Shown: positions 5,974 through 13,726 of the stretch, one piece after another | Layout: the number at the start of each line of letters is the position of its first letter | Position numbering within the stretch: position 1 is the first letter of the stretch | Assembly (NCBI GenBank): GCA_020025345.1 | Contig: JAHHSH010000028.1 | Span: forward strand, 1 to 22,378 | From: Oscillospiraceae bacterium | Lineage (GTDB): Bacteria; Bacillota; Clostridia; Oscillospirales; Oscillospiraceae | Reading direction: 5' to 3' | DNA: 22,378 nt | Made by a program: the position numbers and the translations under genes | Notes under the pieces: generated by a model | What the model saw: the letters and a program-made list of their open reading frames with translations, nothing else | Database searches by the model: none | Told to the model about the DNA's origin: nothing

Positions 5974-8512
5974 TTGTCTCCTCCGTTACCGCAGTCTCCT
6001 CCGTTGTCACCGTTTCCTCGTTTGCCGCCGCGTCATCGGCCTGCTCACGCTCGGTGATAGCCACAGAAATCACCTGTCCGTCGTCGCTCAGACGCATGAC
6101 CTTCACGCCCTGGGCATAGCGGCTGTAGACGTTGATGTCGGAGGTCGCCATACGAATGATGGTGCCGTCGTTGGAGATCATCAGAATGTCCTCCTCGCCG
6201 TTGACCACCTTGGCAGCCACCACACAGCCGGTCTTGTCGGTGATGTTGTAGTTCTTCAAACCGCTGCCGCCACGGCGCTGGGGCTCGCCGCCCTCGCCGC
6301 GGAGGTACTCCTCAATGGCAGTGCGCTTGCCGTAGCCGTTCTCGGTGATGCTCAGCAGGTACTGACCCTCCAGCGCCAGCGCACCGGCCACCACATAGTC
6401 GCCCTCGTGCAGACGGATACCGCGCACGCCCACGGCGTCACGGCCCATGCAGCGAATATCGGTCTCTCTAAAGCAGATGGCCATACCCTCATGGGTCAGC
6501 AGCAGCACATTCTGGTTGCCGTCGGTGCGGCGCACCTCGATGAGCTCATCGCCCTCGTCCAGCGTCAGCGCACGAATACCGGCCTTGCGGGCGGTGTTGA
6601 GGTTCTTCAGCTCCACGCGCTTCACCGTGCCCATACGGGTGATCATCACAAGGTAGCTGTCGTCAAACTCACGGACAGCCAGACCTGCCGTCACCTTCTC
6701 CCCCTCTTCCAGAGGCAGGATGTTGACGATGTTGGTACCCTTGGCGGCACGGCCGGACTCGGGAATGAGATAGCCCTTCTTCCGATGCACCTTACCGGTG
6801 TTGGTGAAGAAGAGAATGTAATCGTGGGTGGATGCGGTGAACACGCTGGTCACCACGTCCTCGTCGCGGGTGGTCATGGCCTTGACGCCCTTGCCGCCGC
6901 GGCGCTGGGCAGAGTACTCCGTGGCGGCAGTACGCTTGATGTAGCCGTTCTCCGTCATGGTGTAGACGCACTCTTCCTCCTCGATGAGATCCTCGATGTC
7001 GATCTCGTCCTCCACCTCCTGGATCTCGGTGCGGCGATCATCACCGAACTTGTCGGCGATGGCCTGCAGCTCCTCCTTGAGGATGGATTTCACCAGATTC
7101 TCGTCGCCCAGCACCTTCAGGTACCATGCGATCTTCTCCTCCAGCTCCTTGTACTCCGCCTCCAGCTTCTCACGATCCAGACCCTGCAGAGCCTTCAGAC
7201 GCATATCGAGGATGGCCTGTGCCTGCACTTCGTCCAGAGAGAAGCGGTTCATCAGATTCTCCTTGGCGTTATCGTAGCTGGTACGGATGATCTTGATGAC
7301 CTCATCAATGTTATCCTGTGCGATCAGCAGACCTTCCAGCAGATGGGCGCGCTCCTGTGCCTTCTTGAGGTCGAACTTGGTGCGCCGGACGATGATCTCC
7401 TCCTGGAACGCCAGATACTCGTCGATGATCTCACGCAGAGACAAAATCTTCGGCTGGGTCTGGTTATTGACCAGCGCCAGCATATTGATGGCAAACGTGC
7501 ACTGCAGCTGGGTCTGGGCGAAGAGGCGGTTGAGCACCACCTGCGGATTGGCGTCACGCTTCAATTCGATGACGATGCGCATACCGTTGCGGTCGGTCTC
7601 GTCGCGCAAATCGCTGATGCCCTCCAGACGCTTATCCTCCACCTGCTCAGCAATGCTCTTAATGAGCATCCGCTTGTTGACCTGATAGGGCAGCTCCGTA
7701 ATGATAATGCGGGTGCGGTCACGGCCGAACTCCTCGAACTCGTGACGGGCGCGCATGACCACGCGGCCGCGGCCGGTGGCGTAAGCGGCACGGATACCGG
7801 CCCGACCCATGATGAGGGCGCGGGTGGGGAAATCGGGGCCCTTGACGTGCTCCATCAGATCACCCAGCGTGGAGTCGGGATCGTCCAGCACGCAGATGCA
7901 CGCGCCGATCACTTCCCGCAGGTTGTGGGGCGGGATGTTGGTGGCCATACCAACAGCGATACCGCTGGAGCCGTTCACCAACAGGTTGGGGAAACGGCTG
8001 GGCAGTACACGGGGCTCCTTGCGGCTCTCGTCGAAGTTGGGATCCCAGTCCACCGTATCCTTTTCGATGTCGCGGATCATCTCCTCCGAGATCTTGGAAA
8101 GGCGTGCCTCGGTATAACGGTAAGCAGCCGGGGGGTCACCATCCACGCTACCGAAGTTACCGTGACCGTCAATGAGCAGATAGCGCATGGAGAAATCCTG
8201 CGCCATACGCACCAAGGCATCGTACACGGACTGATCGCCGTGGGGGTGATATTTACCAAGCACGTCACCGACGCAGGTGGCGGACTTCTTAAAAGGATGG
8301 CTGGAGGTCAGATTCTCCTCGTACATGGCGTAGAGGATACGGCGATGCACCGGCTTCAGACCATCGCGTACATCGGGCAGGGCACGGCCCTTGATGACAG
8401 ACATGGCGTACTCGATGTACGACTTCTCCATCTCCGGGACCAGCGGCGATTCCTCGATGTGCTGATTCGGATACCGGATCTCTTCCGGATCGTATTGGGG
8501 TTTTTTGGACAT
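5966..8512 (-). CDS. gyrA: DNA gyrase subunit A
   Basis: GyrA is the breakage-reunion subunit of gyrase and introduces negative supercoils as an A2B2 tetramer. The 848-residue protein has the winged-helix/tower domains with RYTEARLSK (active-site tyrosine Y133). The GyrA box QRRGGKG (536-542), needed for DNA wrapping, is followed by repeated six-bladed propeller motifs including PQRRGGSG. It ends in a Glu/Thr-rich acidic tail (EETVTTEETAVTEETNE), typical of gyrase rather than ParC. In the quinolone-determining region the sequence is HGDQSVYD: the position matching E. coli Ser83 is Gln94, while Asp98 matches Asp87. The start ATG follows AGGGAG. It is transcribed after gyrB with a 73-base gap that contains its own candidate promoter. 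Confidence 0.97.
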   Translation of the reverse strand: MSKKPQYDPEEIRYPNQHIEESPLVPEMEKSYIEYAMSVIKGRALPDVRDGLKPVHRRILYAMYEENLTSSHPFKKSATCVGDVLGKYHPHGDQSVYDALVRMAQDFSMRYLLIDGHGNFGSVDGDPPAAYRYTEARLSKISEEMIRDIEKDTVDWDPNFDESRKEPRVLPSRFPNLLVNGSSGIAVGMATNIPPHNLREVIGACICVLDDPDSTLGDLMEHVKGPDFPTRALIMGRAGIRAAYATGRGRVVMRARHEFEEFGRDRTRIIITELPYQVNKRMLIKSIAEQVEDKRLEGISDLRDETDRNGMRIVIELKRDANPQVVLNRLFAQTQLQCTFAINMLALVNNQTQPKILSLREIIDEYLAFQEEIIVRRTKFDLKKAQERAHLLEGLLIAQDNIDEVIKIIRTSYDNAKENLMNRFSLDEVQAQAILDMRLKALQGLDREKLEAEYKELEEKIAWYLKVLGDENLVKSILKEELQAIADKFGDDRRTEIQEVEDEIDIEDLIEEEECVYTMTENGYIKRTAATEYSAQRRGGKGVKAMTTRDEDVVTSVFTASTHDYILFFTNTGKVHRKKGYLIPESGRAAKGTNIVNILPLEEGEKVTAGLAVREFDDSYLVMITRMGTVKRVELKNLNTARKAGIRALTLDEGDELIEVRRTDGNQNVLLLTHEGMAICFRETDIRCMGRDAVGVRGIRLHEGDYVVAGALALEGQYLLSITENGYGKRTAIEEYLRGEGGEPQRRGGSGLKNYNITDKTGCVVAAKVVNGEEDILMISNDGTIIRMATSDINVYSRYAQGVKVMRLSDDGQVISVAITEREQADDAAANEETVTTEETAVTEETNE

Positions 8513-8547
8513 ATTTTCGTCTCCCTTTTCAGAGCAGTTATATACAA

Positions 8548-8575
8548 ATTGTATTATCTACTTCAATTATTACAA
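8548..8575 (-). promoter_or_regulatory. Candidate gyrA promoter in the gyrB-gyrA gap
   Basis: Minus strand: TTGTAA (8570-8575), 16-base spacer, TACAAT (8548-8553). The 73-base gap is much more AT-rich than the flanking genes. It could allow gyrA expression apart from gyrB; read-through from gyrB is equally possible. Confidence 0.4.
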
Positions 8576-8585
8576 GTTGGACTTA

Positions 8586-10523
8586 TCAATAGTCCAAATT
8601 CTCGGCATATTTGGCGTTGCGCTCGATGAACTCGCGGCGGGGCTCCACCTTCTCGCCCATGAGGACGGTGAAGGTATCGTCGGCCTTGACGGCGTCATCC
8701 AGCGTAATGCGGCGCAGCGTCCGGGTCTGGGGATCCATGGTGGTCTCCCACAGCTCGTGGGGGTTCATCTCACCAAGGCCCTTGTAGCGGGAAATGTTGA
8801 TATTCACATTGGGATTGCCGCCGCGCATCTCGGCGCTGATGGCGTCGCGCTCCTCATCGCTGTAGGCCACGCGGGTGGTCTTGCCGCGGGTCAGCTTGTA
8901 CAGGGGCGGCACGGCGCTGTAGACATAGCCCTCCTCGATCATGGGACGCATGAAGCGGAAGAAGAACGTCAGCAGCAGGGTACGGATGTGGGCGCCGTCC
9001 ACATCGGCATCGGCCATGATGACGACTTTGTGATAGCGCAGCTTTGCCGGGTCGAACTCATCGCCGATACCGGCGCCCAGCGCAGCGATCACCGGCTGGA
9101 GCTTATCGTTGCCGTAGACCTTGTCGGCGCGGGCTTTCTCCACGTTCAGCATCTTACCCCACAGAGGCAGGATGGCCTGGAATCGGGAGTCACGGCCCTG
9201 GGTGGCGGAGCCGCCTGCGGAGTCACCCTCGACGATGTAGAGCTCGGTGAGCTCGGGGTTATTCTCGTTGCAGTCACGGAGCTTGTCGGGCATGGCCGCA
9301 CCGCCCAGCGCCGACTTGCGGCGAATGGACTCACGGGCCTTGCGCGCGGCCTCGCGGGCACGGTTGGCGGTCATGGCCTTGTCGAGGATGGTGCGTGCCA
9401 CCACGGGATGCTCCTCCAGATAGACCATCAGCTGATCGTTCACCAGAGAATCCACCAGCGTGCGGATGTGGGCATTGCCCAGCTTGGCCTTGGTCTGGCC
9501 CTCGAACTGTGCCTCGGTCAGCTTCACGCTGATGACGGCAGTCATACCCTCGCGGCAGTCCTCGCCGCTGACCTTGTCGCCGTCCTTGATCATGCCGTAC
9601 TTGACGCCGTAGGCGTTGAGCACACGGGTCAGAGCCGCCTTGAAGCCGGTCTCGTGCATACCGCCCTCCGGGGTGCGGATGTCGTTGGCGAAGGACACGA
9701 TATTCTCGGCGTAGCTGTCGTTATATTGCAGGGCGATCTCCGCCGTGGAGTCCCCCTTCTGGCCGGAGATGTACACCACCTCCTGATGGAGGGGTACCTT
9801 GTTCTTGTTGAGGAAGTCCACATACTCCCGGATGCCGCCCTCGTAGCGCATGACGTCCTTCTGCTCCATGCCGGGGCGCTTATCCTCGATGGAGATCTGC
9901 AAACCGGCGTTGAGGAAGGCCTGCTCCCGCATACGGGTGTGGAGGATCTCATATTCATAGACCACGGTGTCGAACATCTCGGCATCGGGCTTAAAGGTGA
10001 CGGAGGTGCCGGTGTGGTCGGTTTCGCCCACTACAGTCATTTCCTTGGTGATATGTCCGCGGGAGAAGGCCATCTCGTGGATCTTGCCCTCCTTGTGTAC
10101 CTGCACGGTGAGCCACTCCGAGAGGGCGTTTACCACGCTGGCGCCCACGCCGTGGAGGCCGCCGGAGACCTTGTAGCCGCCACCGCCGAACTTACCGCCG
10201 GCGTGCAGCACGGTGAACACCACTTCCAGAGCGGGACGGCCGGTCTGCTTCTGGATGTCCACGGGGATGCCGCGTCCGTTATCGGAGACGGTGATGGTAC
10301 CGTCCTCGTTGATGGACACCTCGATTTCGGTACAATAGCCTGCCATCGCCTCGTCGATGGAGTTATCCACGATCTCATAGACCAGATGATGGAGACCCGA
10401 AGACGAAGTGGAGCCGATATACATACCGGGGCGCTTACGAACGGCCTCCAGACCCTCCAGAACCTGGATCTCTGAGGCGTCGTATTCCGTATCCACGGCC
10501 AATACATTTTCCTTTTCAGACAT
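8586..10523 (-). CDS. gyrB: DNA gyrase subunit B
   Basis: GyrB is the ATPase subunit of gyrase. The 645-residue protein has the GHKL ATP site: E50 (general base) and N54 in YEIVDNSIDEA, D81 in DNGRGIP, and GGLHGVG (121-127) as the ATP lid. The TOPRIM domain has EGDSAGGSA with catalytic E432 and DADVDGAHIRTLL with metal-binding D505, D507 and D509. The C-terminal YKGLGEMNP and EPRREFIERNAKYAENLDY are typical of gyrase B. Its length is that of Gram-positive GyrB, without the extra insertion of the E. coli protein. It starts four bases after remB, and the remB stop lies inside its SD (GGAAGGAG), so the two are translationally linked. Confidence 0.97.
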   Translation of the reverse strand: MSEKENVLAVDTEYDASEIQVLEGLEAVRKRPGMYIGSTSSSGLHHLVYEIVDNSIDEAMAGYCTEIEVSINEDGTITVSDNGRGIPVDIQKQTGRPALEVVFTVLHAGGKFGGGGYKVSGGLHGVGASVVNALSEWLTVQVHKEGKIHEMAFSRGHITKEMTVVGETDHTGTSVTFKPDAEMFDTVVYEYEILHTRMREQAFLNAGLQISIEDKRPGMEQKDVMRYEGGIREYVDFLNKNKVPLHQEVVYISGQKGDSTAEIALQYNDSYAENIVSFANDIRTPEGGMHETGFKAALTRVLNAYGVKYGMIKDGDKVSGEDCREGMTAVISVKLTEAQFEGQTKAKLGNAHIRTLVDSLVNDQLMVYLEEHPVVARTILDKAMTANRAREAARKARESIRRKSALGGAAMPDKLRDCNENNPELTELYIVEGDSAGGSATQGRDSRFQAILPLWGKMLNVEKARADKVYGNDKLQPVIAALGAGIGDEFDPAKLRYHKVVIMADADVDGAHIRTLLLTFFFRFMRPMIEEGYVYSAVPPLYKLTRGKTTRVAYSDEERDAISAEMRGGNPNVNINISRYKGLGEMNPHELWETTMDPQTRTLRRITLDDAVKADDTFTVLMGEKVEPRREFIERNAKYAENLDY

Positions 10524-10527
10524 AGAA

Positions 10528-10803
10528 TTATTCTCCTTCCAAACTCAGTTCCTCCGCGGCACGCCGTGCCAGCGTGGAGGAATTCAGCTGCGATATATAT
10601 ACGATCTGGCGGTGGTAGGGGTGGTCGCACACCAAAAAGGATTTGGGAATATCCTCGTTGACGTTCACCACCACGCTCTCCTCTTCCGCCTGATTGAGGA
10701 ACGTTTTGGTAATTTTCGATTGGGATGTGATGTCCAGATCAAAAATCCCGATGATCTGCCGATCCGGCAGCATAACGCTCTGGCCGATGTGCAGATAGCC
10801 CAT
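10528..10803 (-). CDS. remB: RemB-type extracellular matrix regulator (DUF370, YaaB)
   Basis: The 91-residue protein matches the RemA/RemB (DUF370) family: MGYLHIGQSVMLPDRQIIGIFDLD at the start, then PKSFLVCD and YISQLNSSTLARRA. In Bacillus, yaaB/remB occupies exactly this slot between recF and gyrB. RemA is a DNA-binding activator of matrix genes; RemB is less well defined, and its role here is unknown. I chose the ATG at 10803: it overlaps the recF stop by one base (TGATG) and lies six bases after GGGAGGT. A GTG one codon upstream is possible. The gene is inside the recF-gyrB operon. Confidence 0.9.
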   Translation of the reverse strand: MGYLHIGQSVMLPDRQIIGIFDLDITSQSKITKTFLNQAEEESVVVNVNEDIPKSFLVCDHPYHRQIVYISQLNSSTLARRAAEELSLEGE

Positions 10804-11906
10804 CACATCACCTCCCCGTTCTTGATATGGAATACTTTGCCGGCCTCCAGGGCTTCCAGCCGGTCATTTTCACAGCAGGTGATGAACACCTGCCCGCCTG
10901 CGATGCGGTTGAGGACATATTCCTGCCGCCGGGGGTCCAGCTCGCTGAGCACATCGTCCAGCAGCATGATGGGGTACTCCCCCACCGCGTTCTTGTGGAT
11001 CTCCCGCTCGGCCAATTTCAACGCCAGCGCCGCTGTGCGCACCTGCCCCTGGGAACAGAACTGCCGCGCGCTGCGTCCGTTGACCAAAACCTCTAAATCG
11101 TCCTTGTGCGGCCCGGAAAGACACAGCCGACTGGCGATTTCCGCCTGATAGTGAGCCTCCTGATGCTGCCGCAGTGCCTCGTAAATCTCTTTTTGAGGCC
11201 CCAAGGGGTCACCGACGGTTTTCACCGTCTGATAGTGGAGCTCCAATTCCTCCCGTCCGCCGCTGCACTCCCGATGGGCGGCCGCAGCATAGGCGGCAAG
11301 GGAGCGGCAAAACTGCGCCCGATAGTGGATCAGCACCGCGCCCACGGCGCACAAGCGCTCGTTGAAGTCCGGCAGCGTTGCCAGCAGGCCGGGAAACTCC
11401 TCACTGTCCCGCAGAATCCGGGTCTTGTGCTCGTAGAGCTTGTGGAACTCCGCCAGCGCCTCGGCATAGCGGGGACGCAGCTGGCAAAGGCAGCCGTCCA
11501 TGAAGCGCCGCCGTGCCGCCGCCCCCTCCCGGATGAGATAGAGATCCTCCGGGGAGAAAAAGACGGTGTGCAGCACGTCACTGAGGGCGGAGGCCGTCTT
11601 GGCGTTCACGCCGTTGACGCTCATTTTTCGGCGTCTGCCCCGCTGGAGGGTGATTTCGGTTTTGAACTGCCGACCCCGGCTCTCCATCACGCCCAGCAGA
11701 TGGGCGCTGTCCTTTTCAAAGCCGATCAGCTCCCGATCACTGTGGGCACGGGGCGACTTGGCGCAGGAGAGGTAGACGATGGCCTCTAAGAGGTTGGTTT
11801 TCCCCTGCGCATTCTCACCGTAGATCACGTTACAGCCGGGATCGAAGGTGAGGACTTGGCTCTGATAGTTGCGAAAGCCCTCCAGCGTCAGCGCGTCAAT
11901 TCTCAT
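10803..11906 (-). CDS. recF: DNA replication and repair protein RecF
   Basis: RecF is an SMC-like ATPase that helps load RecA at gaps, with RecO and RecR. The 367-residue protein has Walker A GENAQGKT (30-37), the ABC-type signature region LSGPHKDDL, and Walker B IMLLDDVLSELD with D317/D318. The opening MRIDALTLEGFRNY is standard for RecF. Length is normal (about 360-370). The start overlaps the end of yaaA by 11 bases, and the stop overlaps the remB start, so yaaA-recF-remB-gyrB form a tight operon as in Bacillus. Confidence 0.96.
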   Translation of the reverse strand: MRIDALTLEGFRNYQSQVLTFDPGCNVIYGENAQGKTNLLEAIVYLSCAKSPRAHSDRELIGFEKDSAHLLGVMESRGRQFKTEITLQRGRRRKMSVNGVNAKTASALSDVLHTVFFSPEDLYLIREGAAARRRFMDGCLCQLRPRYAEALAEFHKLYEHKTRILRDSEEFPGLLATLPDFNERLCAVGAVLIHYRAQFCRSLAAYAAAAHRECSGGREELELHYQTVKTVGDPLGPQKEIYEALRQHQEAHYQAEIASRLCLSGPHKDDLEVLVNGRSARQFCSQGQVRTAALALKLAEREIHKNAVGEYPIMLLDDVLSELDPRRQEYVLNRIAGGQVFITCCENDRLEALEAGKVFHIKNGEVM

Positions 11907-12111
11907 AGGAAACGGTCAGTGTGACCTCGCCCAGCGTCACGGTGTCACCGGGGCGGATCTTTTTTCCACGCTGGGTGCAAACCTCGCCGTTGACGAGCAC
12001 TTCCCCCTCCTGAATGAGGATCTTGGCCTCGCCGCCGGAAGAAACCACGTTGGCGAACTTCAGCAGATCCTGCAGCTTGATAAATTCAGTTGTAATCGGA
12101 ATGTTGGTCAT
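11896..12111 (-). CDS. yaaA: S4-domain RNA-binding protein YaaA
   Basis: This 71-residue protein consists almost entirely of one S4 RNA-binding domain: FIKLQDLLKFANVVSSGGEAK followed by the hallmark IQEGEVLVNGEVCTQRGKKI. The same small protein lies between dnaN and recF in many Firmicutes. In Bacillus YaaA has been linked to large ribosomal subunit maturation, but its role in this organism is not known. It overlaps recF by 11 bases. Upstream, on the minus strand, AGAGAAAGATT precedes the ATG; that SD is weak. Confidence 0.9.
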   Translation of the reverse strand: MTNIPITTEFIKLQDLLKFANVVSSGGEAKILIQEGEVLVNGEVCTQRGKKIRPGDTVTLGEVTLTVSYEN

Positions 12112-12363
12112 AATCTTTCTCTTTTCTAAGAAACTCAGGCGAAAACGGAAGCTCAGGAGAAAAATTCACATTTTCGCCCCCAATGTGGAAAACCCCCGTC
12201 CTTTTGGAATTCAAAATAACGAAGGGCTTTCCCGCTCCGCAGCCTCATAAAGATACATATAATGTATAAATATGCAAAAATTCTGTATCCGCTCTTGCGG
12301 ACAATTTGTCTGCGTGAAAGCAAATCAGCGGTTACTATTGGCTAAAATAGCAACTTTTTATAA
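12112..12363 (-). other. dnaN-yaaA spacer with palindrome
   Basis: There is no gene in these 252 bases. They hold a 15-base palindrome ATACAT-ATA-ATGTAT (12253-12267) in AT-rich sequence, which may mark a promoter or operator for the yaaA-to-gyrA operon. A small TCCGC/GCGGA hairpin (about 12288-12302) may weaken read-through from dnaN. The short repeat at 12167-12187 also lies here. I could not place convincing -35/-10 boxes. Confidence 0.4.
12167..12187. repeat. Short dispersed hairpin repeat, copy B
   Basis: CACATT (12167-12172), nine-base loop TTCGCCCCC, AATGTG (12182-12187). It matches copy A at 2094-2116 in both stem and loop, about 10 kb away. Confidence 0.55.
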
Positions 12364-13476
12364 TTATTGTGCCTTCAAACGCACAGGCAGAACCATATAC
12401 AGGAAGTTTTCCTCCCCGCTGACGGGGGTGATGATGCAGGGCGAAACACCGGTGTTCAGCTCCATCCGCACACGATCTGCCGGAGCATAGCGCAGTGCAT
12501 CCATCAAATAGCGGTTATTAAAGCCGATTTCCAGTTCATTGCCGTCACCGCTGATGGAACAAATGTCCTTGGCCTCGCCGTTGCCGGTTTTGGCGGAGAG
12601 ATAGACACGGTCGCGATCGAAGACGCAGCGCACCGGGCTTTTCAGCTTTTCGCTGATCACCACGCTGACGCGATCCAGACTTTCCAGCATGGCACGGGTA
12701 TCCACTTCCACCGTAATGGGGTTGCTGCGGGGAATTGCTGTGCGATAATTCAAGAATTCGCCCTCCAGTCTGCGGCAAATCAGCTGTGTGCTGCCCGCCT
12801 CAAACATCAGATGGCGCTTACCCTGAATAATACTAATAAGATTATCGCTGTCCTCGCAGATTTTTTCCACTTCGTTGAGGGCACTGCCGGGAGCAACGAA
12901 GGAAAAAGCGCCGCCGTCAATGCGCTCGAGAGGTTCGCGGCGCAGAGCCAGACGGAAACCGTCCACGGAAACCACGGTCAAACCCTTTTCATTCACCTCA
13001 AAAAGGGAACCGGTATGGACCGGACGGCTCTCGTTGGTAGAAACAGCGAAGCTGGTCTGGTTGATCATGGCTTTCAGCGTCCGTTGCTGAATAGAAACGG
13101 AAAAATCGTCGATGACCTCGGGCAGGTCCGGGTAATCGTTGGCACTCAGACCCAGAATGTTGAAGCTGGCATCACCGCAGGTGAGGTTCACCATATATTT
13201 TTCATCACAGGAAAAAACGATGATATCATCGGGCATTTTGCGGATAATGTCACCAAAAAGGCGTGCATTGAGAACAATTCGACCCTCTTGATGGATCTCT
13301 GCTTCAAAAGCGGTGCGGATACCGGTTTGCATATTGTAGCCGGAAAGGGTCAGACAGGAAGTACCCTCCAGCAGGATGCCTTCCAACGCAGGGATGGAGC
13401 TTTTCGTGGCCACAGCACGGGAAGCGGTGGCTACGGCACTCTGTAAAAGAGCCTTTTCACAGGAAAATCGAAGCAT
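12364..13476 (-). CDS. dnaN: DNA polymerase III subunit beta (sliding clamp)
   Basis: The beta clamp encircles DNA and tethers polymerase III and many repair proteins. The 370-residue protein has the normal length and pattern of three clamp domains: LRFSCEKALLQSAVATASRAV opens domain 1, and the third domain carries the peptide-binding cleft. It ends in FLYMVLPVRLKAQ, matching the conserved clamp C-terminus (M-P-x-R-L). I chose the ATG at 13476: AAAGGA lies nine bases upstream. A TTG three codons earlier would abut the SD. It follows dnaA across a 250-base spacer that carries the putative origin. Confidence 0.96.
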   Translation of the reverse strand: MLRFSCEKALLQSAVATASRAVATKSSIPALEGILLEGTSCLTLSGYNMQTGIRTAFEAEIHQEGRIVLNARLFGDIIRKMPDDIIVFSCDEKYMVNLTCGDASFNILGLSANDYPDLPEVIDDFSVSIQQRTLKAMINQTSFAVSTNESRPVHTGSLFEVNEKGLTVVSVDGFRLALRREPLERIDGGAFSFVAPGSALNEVEKICEDSDNLISIIQGKRHLMFEAGSTQLICRRLEGEFLNYRTAIPRSNPITVEVDTRAMLESLDRVSVVISEKLKSPVRCVFDRDRVYLSAKTGNGEAKDICSISGDGNELEIGFNNRYLMDALRYAPADRVRMELNTGVSPCIITPVSGEENFLYMVLPVRLKAQ

Positions 13477-13551
13477 ATGGGACAATCCTTTCTTTGGAAC
13501 TTATATTTCTTGAGTTGCATCTCACGAAGAGAACATAAACTAAACATTTTT

Positions 13552-13725
13552 TAGTAACAGTAGCCGTAGGGAAAACTTTTGTGGAAACACGGGTCAACCT
13601 ATTGCAAATACTGGAAAACTTGTCCCCCTTCTTTTTCCCGTTTTTCCGCCGGCTTTCCACACGGGAGGGGGGTAGGCAGGTTATCCACGCGTTATCAACG
13701 TGGATTCCACAGGATATGTGGATAA
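13552..13725. other. oriC: Putative chromosomal origin: DnaA boxes and DnaA-trio run
   Basis: DnaA boxes: perfect TTATCCACA on the minus strand (13717-13725), TTATCCACG (13681-13689) and TTATCAACG (13692-13700) on plus. Weaker boxes are CTTTCCACA (13653-13661) and GTTTCCACA on minus (13580-13588). Next to the last is a run of triplets TAG-TAA-CAG-TAG-CCG-TAG (13552-13569), which read 3' to 5' as GAT-type DnaA-trios. An AT-rich stretch (about 13495-13553) then leads to dnaN. Order and spacing resemble the Bacillus basal unwinding unit. Not experimentally shown here. Confidence 0.7.
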
Positions 13726-13726
13726 A

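Noticed and set aside
6407..10475. Very long plus-strand open frames opposite gyrA and gyrB (740 and 656 codons).
   Set aside because: They are mirror frames of two unmistakable gyrase genes, rich in His, Leu, Gly and Asp as expected from antisense of GC-rich codons, with no motifs.
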